Part shown: in pieces, positions 14,143-24,977 of the stretch | Layout of the letters: each line of letters starts with the position of its first letter | How positions within the stretch are numbered: position 1 is the stretch's first letter | DNA from: Sphagnum magellanicum | Taxonomy: Eukaryota; Streptophyta; Sphagnopsida; Sphagnales; Sphagnaceae | DNA: 64,000 nt | Reading direction: 5' to 3' | Assembly: GCA_021904315.1 (NCBI GenBank) | Contig: CM038914.1 | Span: 1,364,001-1,428,000, forward strand | Made by a program: the position numbers and the translations under genes | Notes under the pieces: model-generated | What the model saw: the letters and a program-made list of their open reading frames with translations, nothing else | Told to the model about the DNA's origin: nothing | Database searches by the model: none

Positions 14143-15354
14143 ACCAAAAGAGAGCGTGACGAGACGAAATAATAGACCTGACTATTAGTATGGGCATGAA
14201 CAAAGTGGTCTCTCTTCTGATCTTTTGAGACAAACCACAATTCGCTGACCCTTTCTCTCTAAACTCATCACAAAATATTCCTACCTGCATTCACTGATCT
14301 TTGAATGGAAACAACTCATGCATCCACAAATCGACACAACAAATTATAAAATTCAAAACTTACACCTTGCCTTTCATGAAAATCTTTAGAGAGCACAAGC
14401 TTTCTGGCTCCAATGTATTCATCAAAGATCAAACACCTGTGAAGGTCTAGCCCTTGAGGTCAAATCTCTCAGTGTTCACTCGATCCATTGAGCCTCTAAC
14501 CCGATTCCCCCACAGAATGCAACAATGCAGCTTTCCTTCACTCTGCTGGATTAAAGACCTATGACCTGATCACCCTTGAGTCCAGAATGCAGTCTGAAAC
14601 ACCTGACTCTGAACAATTGATACCATGCTTGCTGGTGCCACTCAAAGAAACTGACTTTCATGCAAAATGATCAGCAGCACTGCTGGTTTCAAAACCTTTC
14701 TACATCCTCATTCGATACACCCATTTTCTCCACTTTCAGGATTCCCCCTTTGCTCTCTGGTACTCACTTAGACCACAACCGACAACACAGATGCAAGGCA
14801 CTGCAACCCAAGCCCCTCATCCCTGACATGCACTCTGCTCAATATGCACACCCATTCTAAAGTTCGAATCCCTCAAGTCATCATCATGCCTCGACATCAA
14901 CCTTTCATAGGTCCCTTTACAAAATTGCTTGGCCAAGTTACTGGCGCAGCGGAAGAAATTTCAACAACCCGCCAAGCTCTACCAAAAACAACTCTCCACA
15001 GCTCTCTACAGCTCCCTACAACTCTCTACAACTCTCTACATGTCTTGCATCTACATTGCCTGTTCATTCGTTTGGACCCCCCCGCAGCTATCAGCTCACC
15101 ACCACCTTTTGTCCTCTTGCCGCCCTCCTTCCTTCTGCCTCCCCTCATCAATACAGCTCCATGCTTCACCATCATTCGTGCCGCCTCCTTCCTGCACTCC
15201 ATAACATCCCTACCAAGAGAAAAGCCTCCCCATGCATTATCTGCAGTAGTAATGGAGGGCTTCCGACTGCACAAATGACGGCTAATAAAACAAAAAGCAA
15301 ACCTCAAAATCATGATGTGTTCACACCAATGAGGTGACCTACTGTTTGGTCACA
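14143..15354 (-). repeat. Gypsy-1 left LTR (3' LTR of the element)
   Basis: The copy at 29983-31196 matches along its whole length, about 95% by eye. In element sense the LTR starts TGTGACCAAACAG at 15354. The other edge is less sure: the two copies share the bases ACCAAAAGAGAG, which in the right copy overlap the primer site, so the true edge may lie a few bases further in (TGACGAGACG at about 14157). A G-rich purine tract (15361-15380, sense strand) lies just upstream as a candidate polypurine tract. Confidence 0.88.
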
Positions 15355-15401
15355 TATGTAACCCCTCCGTTTTTAAGAAAAGTTGAGTCCCTTAGCTTCA
15401 C

Positions 15402-15713
15402 TTAATTCGGTTGAACATGATAGATTTGAAGATCCTTAGGAGATCTTTCCCACTGATGTCCATCAACATCCTGGACGATGCAAATTCTGCTGCTTGCTTC
15501 AAGATCATAGTTCCCTTTCCCATCTGCATGCTCAATGAATTGGTACGGACCTTCCCAGCTTACAGCCAAAGCTTTCTTCTTTCCTGGTTTCTTCATTTTC
15601 ACCATTGTTTTCACCTGCAACCAGACCTTCAAAAGTTTGCTTACCTTTTCTGCCCTCATAGGTCTTCTTTTGCTTCTTCTGTGCTTGTTCCACATTGAGC
15701 AAGACATTCTCAT
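15402..15713 (-). pseudogene. Gypsy-1 integrase C-terminal (GPY/F-like) remnant
   Basis: The 103-codon frame contains a WEGPYQFIEH segment like the GPY/F module that ends many Ty3/Gypsy integrases, then a basic and polar tail ending DLQIYHVQPN just before the candidate polypurine tract and 3' LTR. The N-terminal half is lysine-rich, as is usual for the spacer after the catalytic core. It is separated from the catalytic core (15795-16934) by frame breaks, so it is not expressed as part of an intact polyprotein. Confidence 0.65.
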
Positions 15714-15794
15714 GGATGCTTGCTATAAGCTTCACCTTTTGTAGATACTATGCTGTAGCAACTTCAACATCAACATCGTCATCAGTTATAGCAA

Positions 15795-16934
15795 TTAGAG
15801 CGTGCAGGTAATTGTCTGCCCTGAGACGGGTGTGCGGCCAGTCAAAATCATGAAGGGTGAAAACTTGGTGCTAGCCTGGATCCCACATCTGTATCCAAAC
15901 AATATTTTAGCCAGATGCTCGTCGTAACAATCTACGTTTTCTGGTGCTACAGCAAGAACGATAATGCCATGTTTGATGGTCTTGATCAAACGCTTCGCCA
16001 TCCCATTACACTGAGGCCACTGGGGTGCAGTGTGTTAATGTTGGATGTCGTAGTCCTTGCACATAACATCGAGTTTTGCAACCCATTCTCCACCATTGTC
16101 AGTCAGCACAAACTTGGGGACTCCATACCTGCAGATTGTGTCATCTTCCAGAAACCTGGCCGTAGTCTTAGCACCATGATCAACAACTGCCTTAGCCTCG
16201 CACCATTTAGAATAGTGGTTGATGGCCACCAGAATGTACTTGTTTCCTGACTTGGTTTCAGGCAATGGTCCTGCAGTGTCCATAGCCACTCTATGGAACA
16301 GATCACAAATGGGTATACTCTTTAACTCTTCATCTTCTGAGCGTATACTCCCCATCCTTCTCACCATCTGACACTGTTGACATACCTTCACAACAGTCTT
16401 CACATCCTTAATCCGATTGTGCCAAAAATACCTCCTACATATCTCTGCCAGAGTTCTTTCTTCTCCAGAATGCCCTAGGTCCTTATGCATTCGGACCACT
16501 AGTCCCATGCAGTCTTCTGGCCTTGGTACAAGTAACCCCTTAAAATAAAGTGATTGATCCTGCCAGTGGTAGTTCGACACTCTCTTCCTTGCTCTCTTAA
16601 CTTCCACAGGATCAACAGTGTCTGGTAGCATGCCTCCCTGTAGTAAGTCCAGGCAGGGTACATCCTCCCATATGTATCGGTGCCTTATGTCTGCTCCCCA
16701 CTCATCCTCCTCATCGGAACCTGTAGGAACCAAGTCATGTTCACCAGATTCAAACAGTTGTTGAGTTGCCAACACAAGCTCCAATTGCTGTTGCTTGTCA
16801 TAGTACTGGGGTCTCCTTCTCTTCAGCACCACTCCCACATTATCGTCCTGCATAAGCTCACCCCCCTTTGCAACTTTTGCCTCACATGGAACAAGCTCCT
16901 TGGGTTGGTCTTCTTCTGATACAACGTCAACCAC
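15795..16934 (-). pseudogene. Gypsy-1 integrase: zinc-binding and catalytic core, inactivated
   Basis: The first part (16934-16035) shows an HHCC zinc module (LGHSGEERT followed by CQQCQM), then the core with the first catalytic Asp in AMDTAGPLPE and the second in VLTDNGGEW. A stop follows DIQH at 16035. Reading resumes into GMAKRLIKTIKHGI (15795-16001), where the third catalytic residue, normally Glu in GMAERxIKT, is Lys. Integrases of this family insert the cDNA copy into host DNA. This copy lacks both an open frame and the catalytic Glu, so it should be dead. AAG in place of GAG is one G-to-A change. Confidence 0.85.
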
Positions 16935-17033
16935 ATATAGCTGCTGGCTGCCAACATAATTACAGTGGTTGATGCCAAAATAACATGCCTGATGTTGTAC
17001 ACATTCCTTGTCCTTTCTCCTGACATTGAGCCA

Positions 17034-17540
17034 TTATGTTTCTTTGCCAGTCTGAACAAAGAAAATTTCCCTTTCTCCTCTAGGTGTGTCAGTTAGTGTA
17101 TTTCCAATGTCTTGGATCTCTTCACTACAGTCATCATCATCCGTGGCTGGTCCAACTAGATTCCTACTCAAAGCATTGACGTTCGTATGTCTGAGTCTTG
17201 GTCGGTAGATTATCTTGAAAATGAAGTCCTGTAACATGTCTACCCACCTGCCCCTCTTGCCATGCGCATCGGACACGGTGGCTAACCATTCCAGAGGTTT
17301 GTGATCTATGTGCAGAATGAAATGATTCTTGTGCAAGTACTGCATGAAATGCATGATGCCCCAGATTAGTGCGTAGCACTCCCCTTCCATGGGATGGAAT
17401 TTTCTTTGTGCTTCTGTCACACTCTTACTGGCATAAGCCACCACCTTTTCAAATCTTCCTTCTTTCTATGATAATATCGCTCCAACACCTTTAGGTGACT
17501 AGTCAACATCCAGACAAAAGTTCCTCTTGAAATCAGGTCG
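17034..17540 (-). pseudogene. Gypsy-1 RNase H region
   Basis: The C-terminal part of the pol polymerase block includes an ASKSVTEAQRKFHPMEGECYALIWG segment split here as ASKSVTEAQRKF and EGECYALIWG, then FILHIDHKPLEWL and RHTNVNALSRN, all typical of Gypsy RNase H. The preceding segment reads FCLDVD, a TAG stop, then SPKGVGAIL. The stop replaces the Trp of the usual DWSPKG. The enzyme would degrade the RNA strand during reverse transcription. The frame is broken, so this is a remnant. Confidence 0.82.
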
Positions 17541-18428
17541 TGTGAGAATAGGCGCATCAACCAGAGCTGCCTTTAATTCCTGGAATGCCTGTTGACAGCC
17601 CATATCCCACACAAAATTAACATCCTTTTTGGTTAGCTCAAACAAAGGAGTTGCCAGCCGTGAATAGCCTTGGACATAGTTTTGGTAATACCCTGTCAGA
17701 CCTAAGAACGACCTGACATTTGTGACTGTTTTAGGTTGCGGAAAATGCAAAACTACCTCAATTTTGCTAAGATTTGGTTTGGTGCCCTCCTCACTAACGA
17801 CATGGCCCAGAAATGTAATGCTCTTTGCAGCAAAACAACATTTGTTTGGGTTCAGTTTGAGGTTTACTTCCCTGAGTTTGTACAGCACTACACCCAAATG
17901 TTGCGGATGCTCCTCCCAGCTTTCGCTGTGCACATTGAGGTCATCAACGAATACTTTTAGGAAGTTGCTACCCAAGTCCTTAAAGACCTCCGACATAGTT
18001 CTGGTAAACGTACTCGTTGCATTCTTGAGGCCGAATGGCATGACTGTCCAGACATACAACCTGATTTTAGTGATCAAATCTGTCTTCTTCATGTCTTCTG
18101 GAGCCATTCGAATTTGCTAGAAGCCAGACTGCAAGTCCAAGGCAGTGAACCATGATGAGTTTCCTAGTTGATTAATCACATCCTCCACAAGTGGCATTGG
18201 AAATGAATCCTGGCGTGTTTGTGCATTGAGTGGTCGATAGTCGTCATAGAAACGCCTGCTCCCATCTTTCTTCACTGGTAGAGTTACCCGACATGCATAC
18301 TCAAAGCTACTGGGCTTCATCTTGCCCAAATCGACCAGGACATCAATTTGCCTCTTCACCTCTGCCTCTTCCCAGTAGGATAATCGACCAGGAGATGCTT
18401 TGCAAGGTGGGAACCCTTGCGTATCCAC
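17499..18428 (-). pseudogene. Gypsy-1 reverse transcriptase
   Basis: RT motifs run in order: CRVTLPVKKDGSRRFYDDYR, PLNAQTRQDSFPMP, TALDLQSGF, VMPFGLKNATSTFTRTM, VFVDDLNVHSE (catalytic Asp pair intact) and ITFLGHVVSEEG, then RSFLGLTGYY. A TAG stop at about 18117 follows SGF, where related proteins have Trp (SGFWQIRM). The usual FCVDYR is FYDDYR. The enzyme copies element RNA into DNA in virus-like particles. Although YVDD-type residues remain, the frame is broken and the adjoining domains are dead. Confidence 0.87.
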
Positions 18429-18865
18429 AAAGTGTTCCCCAATAGTGCAGCAACCTAGTTCACCCTTGTTCTAAGCAAAAACGTCTTGGTACCGCTTTAG
18501 AACTCTCCAAAGTTGTTTTCGTCCCTCTTCCTCCAAGCTGGTGTAATCCTAATTCGCTGACAGATCTCCCTCCATCTAGTATCCATTTCATCATGGTTGG
18601 AAGATGCCAACTACTCAGTGTGGCTGCCGTTAGAGTTGCCATCTCTCATATGGACAGTTTGTAGTAGTGCTGGACTTGAGGAAACGTGTCCTCAGCTGGG
18701 TTTCTGTAGCAAAAGTGGAACAGCTGCATCATGCGTGGATTCATACAAGACTTGTTTACATTGCTCTGCATTAGACACCCATCTCATCCAATCTACGTAA
18801 TCATCCACATCTGTGATTTCTTCTTCCATGAACTCGTCAACCTGCTCCTGTAGTATCAGTTGCAG
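18429..18865 (-). pseudogene. Gypsy-1 protease-RT linker, after the Copia-1 insertion
   Basis: The minus strand reads an acidic segment (EQVDEFMEEEITDVDDYVDW, 18692-18850). After frame changes comes a segment with DTRWREICQRI and WRKRDENNFGEF, then TAG, then the lead-in to RT (NKGELGCCTIGEH). This is the continuation of the protease-side frame at 24978-25527 across the Copia-1 insertion. Confidence 0.6.
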
Positions 18866-19180
18866 TGTTAACAAATAGGAGATCTACTCAAGTGCAAACA
18901 TAAATCTTTATTGAAAGGAAACTACAACATAATGCTCACAACACAAAACACAACATCAAGAACTCTCCAAGGTTCTTGTCACAAGAAATACACAAACTTG
19001 TGTAATGAAGAAAACAGAAACAAACCATCAACACCAAGGTATTTAACTACAAGACCAAACCCCAAATAACCAAACTAAAATAAGTAAAAAAAAAGTAATT
19101 CAACCTTGTGAAAGTAACCTAGTTACTTTCCTACTCCAGTAACTAATGAAACTTAACTAGTTGAGCTTGAATTCTCAACA
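18866..19180 (-). repeat. Copia-1 3' LTR (left copy)
   Basis: 315 bp starting TGTTAACAAATAGG and ending GAATTCTCAACA on the plus strand. It is almost identical to 24663-24977, with about four substitutions. The pol frame runs 28 bases into it. A third, more diverged copy is at 53643-53955. Confidence 0.95.
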
Positions 19181-22100
19181 CTCCCCCTCAAGTTCAAATC
19201 CACTTCTAGTACACCAAGCATTTTTCGAAACTTCTTTAGCTTGTCTGTACCTAAAGCCTTTGTGAAAATGTTAGCAACCTGATCTTCAGTACTAACATGA
19301 ATAAGGTCAATTTCTTTTGCTAGAACTTTTTCTCTAATAAAATGGTAGTGCACCTCAATGTGCTTTGTCCTAGCATGATAGATTGGGTTGTTAGCAAGTA
19401 GTATGCTACTGATGTTATCACAATAAATGACAATAAGAGCATCCACTGACTGTCCCAAATCTGAGAGTAGTTTTTGTAACCAAACTACTTCACATGCAAC
19501 AATTGATGCACCTCTGTATTCTGCCTCCGTGCTTGATAGTGCAACTGTTGGTTGTTTCTTACTGCTCCAACTAATAGCACCACTTCCAAAAGAAAACATG
19601 AAACCACTGGTTGATCTTCTATCTGAAACATTGCCAGCCCAATCAGCATCCGTGTATCCATGTACTTGTAACTGGCTTTTGGCTTCATAAAAAATTCCAC
19701 ACTGCAAGGTATGCTTTATGTACCTCAGTATGCGCCTCACTGCATCCAAATGTGGCTTTCGTGGTGTTTGCATGAATTGATTAACCACTCCAACTGCATA
19801 ACTCAAATCTGGCCTTGTGATGGTCATGTAAATCAAACTCCCCACTATGCGTCTGTACATAGTGGTATCCTCCACGAGGTCTCCTTCATCTGCACTTAAC
19901 TTCACATTTTGTTCCAATGGAATTGAAATGGGTTTGCAACCCGTCATCCCATATTCGGCCAATTTGTTCAAGGCATATTGCCTTTGTAGTAACCATATCC
20001 CTTTAGGGGACTTGATTACCTCAATGCCGAGGAAATAACGCAACTCTCCCAAATCCTTCATCTCAAACTTTTGCTTCAAAAGCTTCTTCAAATCAGAGAT
20101 GTCTGCATCACTATCTCCTGTGACAATCAAGTCATCAACATAGATGACTATGACTACAATCCCATGATCTATCTTTTTCACATATAGTGAAAAATCTGCA
20201 TTGGATGTTTGAAATCCACTTGTGACAAGATACTGAGCTATCTTGTCTGACCAAGCTCTAGGAGCTTGCTTCAAGCCATACAGAGCTTTCTTCAACCTAC
20301 AAACCAAGTTAGGATGTGTTTGGTCCACATAACCTGGTGGTTGTTCCATGTACACTTCTTCCTGTAAATCTCCATGAAAAAAGGCATTCTTTACATCCAT
20401 TTGATGTAAAGACCATCCTTTTGCTGCTGCCATAGCAATGATTGGTCTTAGAGTTGTCATTTTGGCAACTGGACTATAGGTCTCTTCATAGTCTATGCCA
20501 CACGTTTGGGCATAACCTTTGGCAACCAATCTTGCTTTGTATTTGCTCACAGATCCATCTGCATTATGTTTGACTTTGTACACCCATTTGCACCCAATTG
20601 CTTTCTTGTCTTTTGGTAAAACTACCAATTCCCAAGTAGCATTCGCATCCAAAGCTGCCATCTCTTCATCCATGGCATTGTCCCATGTAGGGTTTCTAGT
20701 CACCTGTTCAAAACAAGTGGGTTCAACCTCCTGTATAACTCTCACCATGTATGCGTAATGATGAGCTACAAAGCCATCATATGTGAGTCTTTGTACAGGG
20801 TACTTGACTCGTGTGGATTTTCGTACTCCATTGTTGTTGTCGGGTGTTTTCAAAGCTTTCTTGGCCATTCGAGCTCCAGGAGTAGTAACTGAAGTGATTC
20901 TTGATTCTTCGCCCTCACTCTTCTCTGAATCACTTGATCCACCATCTACATGAGGATTTCTAGATGATGTTTGAGAACTACCATGTACAATGTTTGAAGA
21001 TCTTAATCTTCCTTTCCATGGAGTGCTACTGGACCCACTAATTGAAGACTCTTGTGGTCCACTAATTAATTGTGATTCTTGTTCCACATTTGATGAAACA
21101 TCACCATTTCTAGCTTCTCCATCTTCTGCTACCTTCAGTGGTGAATACCAACTAGCCATCTCATCAAACACATCTCTACTCACTTGCAACTTCTGAGTGG
21201 AAGGACTGAAACATCTATATCCCTTTTGTTCTGAGGAGTATCCAATGAAGATACATTTTTCAGCTTTTGGGTCTAGTTTTGATCTTTTCTCATCAGGAAC
21301 ATGCACGTATGTAATGCAACCAAACACTCTGAGGTGTGAAACATTGGGTTTCTTGCCTGTGAATTTTTCTTCAGGTGTCATGCCATGAACTGCCGCTGTG
21401 GGTGTTCGATTCATGATGTAGACTGCAGTTGCTACCGCTTCTGCCCAAAAGTAATTTGGCAAATTCTTCTCATTCAACATGGCACGTGCTATTTCTGCAA
21501 TGTGCCTGTTTTTCCTTTCAGCAACTCCATTATGTTGTGGGGAATAACTACATGAGTATTTCCTTTGAATCCCATGCTCCTTCAAGTACTCACTGAATTC
21601 ATTTGAAAAATATTCTCCCCCTCCATCGGACCTTAGGCATTTGATGCTCACACCCTTCTCCTTCTCCACCATTGCTTTGAAATGCAAAAAATGTTGAAAC
21701 ACTTCACCTTTGTGTTTCATGAAGTAGACCCACACCTTCCTTGTGTGGTCATCAATGAAACTCACGTAGTACTTGCATCCTCCAATGGATTCTGTCTTCG
21801 TGGTCCACACATCTGAGTGGATCATTTCCAAAGGTTTGGAACTTACATGAGTTGTTTGAGTTGGGAATGGATGCCTAGCTTGCTTCCCCAATTGGCATGC
21901 TTCACAAACCTTTGACATCACCTCTTCTGCTCCAAATTTAGGAAGACCTCCAACAAGTTTTTGTTTCTCCATGAGCTTAAGACGTTGGAGATTAACATGG
22001 CCAACCCGCTTGTGCCAAATTCCAATGTCTCCAACTCCTTTTCCATGTGTGAATAACATGGAATTCACCTCAGGCATGTTCACATCCAAGGTGAACATTC

Positions 22101-23433
22101 GTCCATTCCTTTCTCCTTTTGCAATTAATTTTCCTTGGTTCTTCATGTTTTCCACAAAACATCCATTTGGGTTAAATGTCACCTGTAAACCTTGTTCCAC
22201 CATCTGGCCTACGGAGACCAAATTTTTTGTTATGGTTGGAACATGAAGTACATCTTTTAGGTACTTTGTTTGCCCATCTTGCATGGACAATGGCACCTTG
22301 CCAATCTGTGTGATGGGATGTGTAGTGTCATCACCAGTTTCCACAAACCCTGGTGTCTTCAAATCCTTTGCGTCTCTAAACCATTCTCCATGGCTAGTCA
22401 TGTGGTTTGAAGCTCCAGAATCCACATACCAGACATTATTGTCTGATACACCTATCATTGAATTTGCCATGTGCTGCATCGCAAACATTTGCTCATCACC
22501 TTCACCTTGATTGCTAGTTGATGCATAATTCCCTTGTTTTCCACTTCGTGCATCATGCTCCCTTTGATAACAGTTCTTGGCCATGTGCCCAGGTTTCCCG
22601 CAATAGTAGTAGTTTGAATCGTTATTTGGTTGTTGACCTCGATGGCTTCCACCACAACTTCCTCGACTTCCTCTTCCTCCAAAGTTTCCTCGTCCACCTC
22701 CATGAGCTTGACTTTCATGTTGATGATGTCCACCATGCGAGCTTCTGTGTTGACCTCGAAATGAGGTTTTACCACCTCTGCCTCTACCTCTATTGGTATT
22801 TGAGTAGAAAACACTTTCTTGTGATCCTCCTTTGGATGAAGTACCAACAATTCTCATCTCTTCACTTATAAGTAATGTTATTAAATCTTGGAAGTTGGGA
22901 AATGTTTCTCGAACTGCAATTGAAGTACGGAACTGGCTATAGTCTTTTCCAAGTCCATTTAAGGTCACGGCCACTAAATCTTCATCATCTACAGGGGCTC
23001 CTATAGATGCAAGAACATCTGCAAGGTTTTTCACCTTTGTAGAATAGTCATTGATGTTCATTTTGTTTTTCTATAAATTATGCAACTCTTGTTTGAGCTG
23101 CATTTTGCGGGCTTGTGTATTGGTGCTATACATCTTCACCAATGTATCCCAAGCTTGCTTGGGTGATTTTGCATCTTGAATATGCACAATCATGGAATCG
23201 GACACACTCACAGAAAGCCAATACAAGACTTTCCTTTCTTTTTCATGCCAAGTTTTATTGGCTTGAATTTGCTGTTGTGTGAGGTTTTTTGGGAGAGGAG
23301 GTTCTGTCTCATCACCAGTTATGAATTCCCAGTAGCCTTTCCCCATCAAGAAATTCATAATCCTAAATTTCCACACTTGGAAATTGTTCTTGTCTAGTTT
23401 CTCAATTGCAATTTGAGAAAGGTCGTCCGCCAT
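19153..23433 (-). pseudogene. Copia-1 gag-pol polyprotein, one in-frame stop
   Basis: The frame starts at ATG 23433 (MADDLSQIAIEKLDKNN, Copia-type gag). A TAG at 23071-23073 interrupts gag, and the same frame then runs open for 1302+ codons from 23061. Counting from 23061: a zinc knuckle at residues 151-164 with its first Cys replaced by Tyr (YYYCGKPGHMAKNC); protease DSGAS at 214; pre-integrase HHCC at about 350-389; integrase D417, D479 and E515 with DD35E spacing; RT with YVDD at 974-977; RNase H with TDADWAG, SSTEAEY and VANIFTKAL. The protein makes and integrates element cDNA in virus-like particles. Only the stop and the lost zinc Cys look disabling. Confidence 0.95.
19181..19191 (-). 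promoter_or_regulatory. Copia-1 polypurine tract
   Basis: In element sense the purine tract TTGAGGGGGAG directly abuts the 3' LTR. This is the expected primer for plus-strand DNA synthesis. It lies inside the end of the pol reading frame. Confidence 0.85.
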
Positions 23434-24650
23434 CTCTCGAGGCACCACTCAATGTTTTCTTGAGGTTTCACAATGATTTTAATTCCTTCCTTGGGTTTCT
23501 AGGGTTAGGGTTTTCCTTCCTTAGGTTTCTAGGATTAGGGTTAGGGTTAGGGCTGAACCATATGGACCTTGCATATGTATGTATGTTTTGAGTATTATAT
23601 GAAATTTTATACTATACATAGGTTTTATGTATAGGTACGTATTTCGTATAATATTTCGTATGGTATTAAGTACATGATTACATACCACACTTTTGTACGA
23701 AGGTCTTGATAATGTATTTGCGCTTCCCAATCTCCAAACTCCTTCCTTCAAGTTCTCCCAAGATGTATTTGCTCCACTTCAAAACTTTGCTTTGATGTCT
23801 TCTCAAAACAACTTTTGTCACAGCAACTTTGCAAAGCTATTCCACACACATATGACCTTGAATCGTTCTGAAATTCTGATGAAACATGAACAACTATGTC
23901 TACTAACTTCTCTCAAAATTTCAGCTCATTTAACTTCATAAAATGGGAGATCTTGCTACTTCTTTGAAGTCATCTCAAACTGGGACCTGAACACAAAATG
24001 ACTTACAACTTGCTCTCAGCAACTCCAAAATCCTTATGATTTTGAGAGACACATAAGATATATGTCTTCCATGTCTGCTCAAAATTTCAGCTCTATTAAT
24101 GATGACCACAAAGAGATATCACTTTCAAAAGAAACTGACTTCAAAATTGAGACTGAAACTTTAGATGCTTAGATCTCTCTCAATATAAATCCAAATGACA
24201 TGAAATTTCTCTCACACATGTATTCTTATATGATCTATTAGATCTCAACTCTGCAGATCCAAAAAAGTTCAAACAAAGGAGATATGACCAAAAAACCAGA
24301 TCTGACACAGAATCTTCAAAAGCTCATAACTCTCACAAAACATATTTTTTTCTTTTGAAAATTTGAGAATAGAAGCGTCTTATAGTCTTCTACAATCTCT
24401 CCAAGTTTCATTCCAAGATCTTTTCACAGTAGATCTAGATCTAGGTTTAAAGATCTGACTTCCACAACTTTGATATGTTGATCTCCTTTCACCTCTTTTC
24501 TTTTCTTTACTTTCTCTTCACATTCTTTCCTTTCCTCGTTTCTCTTTTGCACTTGACAAACTCCTATGATATTACTAGAGACTCTCAAGCTCTAGTTCTA
24601 GAGACTTTCTAGCTCTAGATCTCTTTCAACTTCCTCATCAAACAACCTAA
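23434..24650 (-). other. Copia-1 untranslated leader
   Basis: About 1.2 kb between primer site and gag with no long frame. It is rich in CTC/TCT on the plus strand, so GA-rich in the RNA. Just upstream of the gag ATG it holds a short TTAGGG run (about 23532-23552) and a second TAGGGTTAGGG near 23501-23513. Leaders of this kind normally carry packaging and dimerisation signals, but none can be identified from sequence alone. Confidence 0.7.
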
Positions 24651-24662
24651 GCTCTGATACCA
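24651..24662 (-). promoter_or_regulatory. Copia-1 primer-binding site (tRNA-iMet)
   Basis: The minus strand reads TGGTATCAGAGC directly after the 5' LTR. It is complementary to the 3' end of plant initiator tRNA-Met, the standard minus-strand primer for plant Copia elements. Confidence 0.95.
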
Positions 24663-24977
24663 TGTTAACAAATAGGAGATCTACTCAAGTGCAAACATAA
24701 ATCTTTATTGAAAGGAAACTACAACATAATGCTCACAACACAAAACATAACATCAAGAACTCTCCAAGGTTCTTGTCACAAGAAATACACAAACTTGTGT
24801 AATGAAGAAAAGAGAAACAAACCATCAACACCAAGGTATTTAACTACAAGACCAAACCCCAAATAACCAAACTAAAATAAGTAAAAAAAAAGTAATTCAA
24901 CCTTGTGAAAGTAACCTAGTTACTATCCTACTCCAATAACTAATGAAACTTAACTAGTTGAGCTTGAATTCTCAACA
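24663..24977 (-). repeat. Copia-1 5' LTR (right copy)
   Basis: 315 bp, TG...CA ends on the plus strand as TGTTAAC...CTCAACA, nearly identical to 18866-19180. The differences seen include C/T, C/G, T/A and G/A single changes. It should hold the element promoter, and a TTAAATACC stretch is the only TATA-like candidate I see on the element strand. Confidence 0.95.

Larger units (their letters stand above)
18866..24977 (-). mobile_element. Copia-1: nearly intact Ty1/Copia retrotransposon nested in Gypsy-1
   Basis: Two 315-bp LTRs with TG...CA ends flank a minus-strand internal region with a perfect 12-base tRNA-iMet primer site, a 1.2-kb leader, one long gag-pol frame in Copia order (integrase before RT) and a polypurine tract. 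The LTRs differ at about 4 positions in 315, so insertion was recent. The insert splits Gypsy-1 pol. The 5 bases on each side (TGCAG left, GAATC right) do not match, so no target-site duplication is visible. Confidence 0.95.

Noticed and set aside
14844-15278. 144-codon plus-strand frame in the Gypsy-1 LTR, with overlapping frames
   Set aside because: Pro/Ser/Leu-rich composition from a CCTCC-rich stretch, antisense to the element, and no family motif.
17722-18120. 132-codon plus-strand frame
   Set aside because: Antisense to Gypsy-1 RT, which carries all the recognisable motifs. The plus-strand product matches nothing.
22455-22871. Long frames in other registers over the Copia-1 gag tail
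   Set aside because: They are shadows of the Gly/Arg/His-rich gag tail of the true minus-strand frame. Their Glu/Val-rich or His/Phe-rich composition follows from that.
23532-23552. True interstitial telomere
   Set aside because: Only about three TTAGGG units, inside the leader of a mobile element. Too short to call a telomeric remnant.
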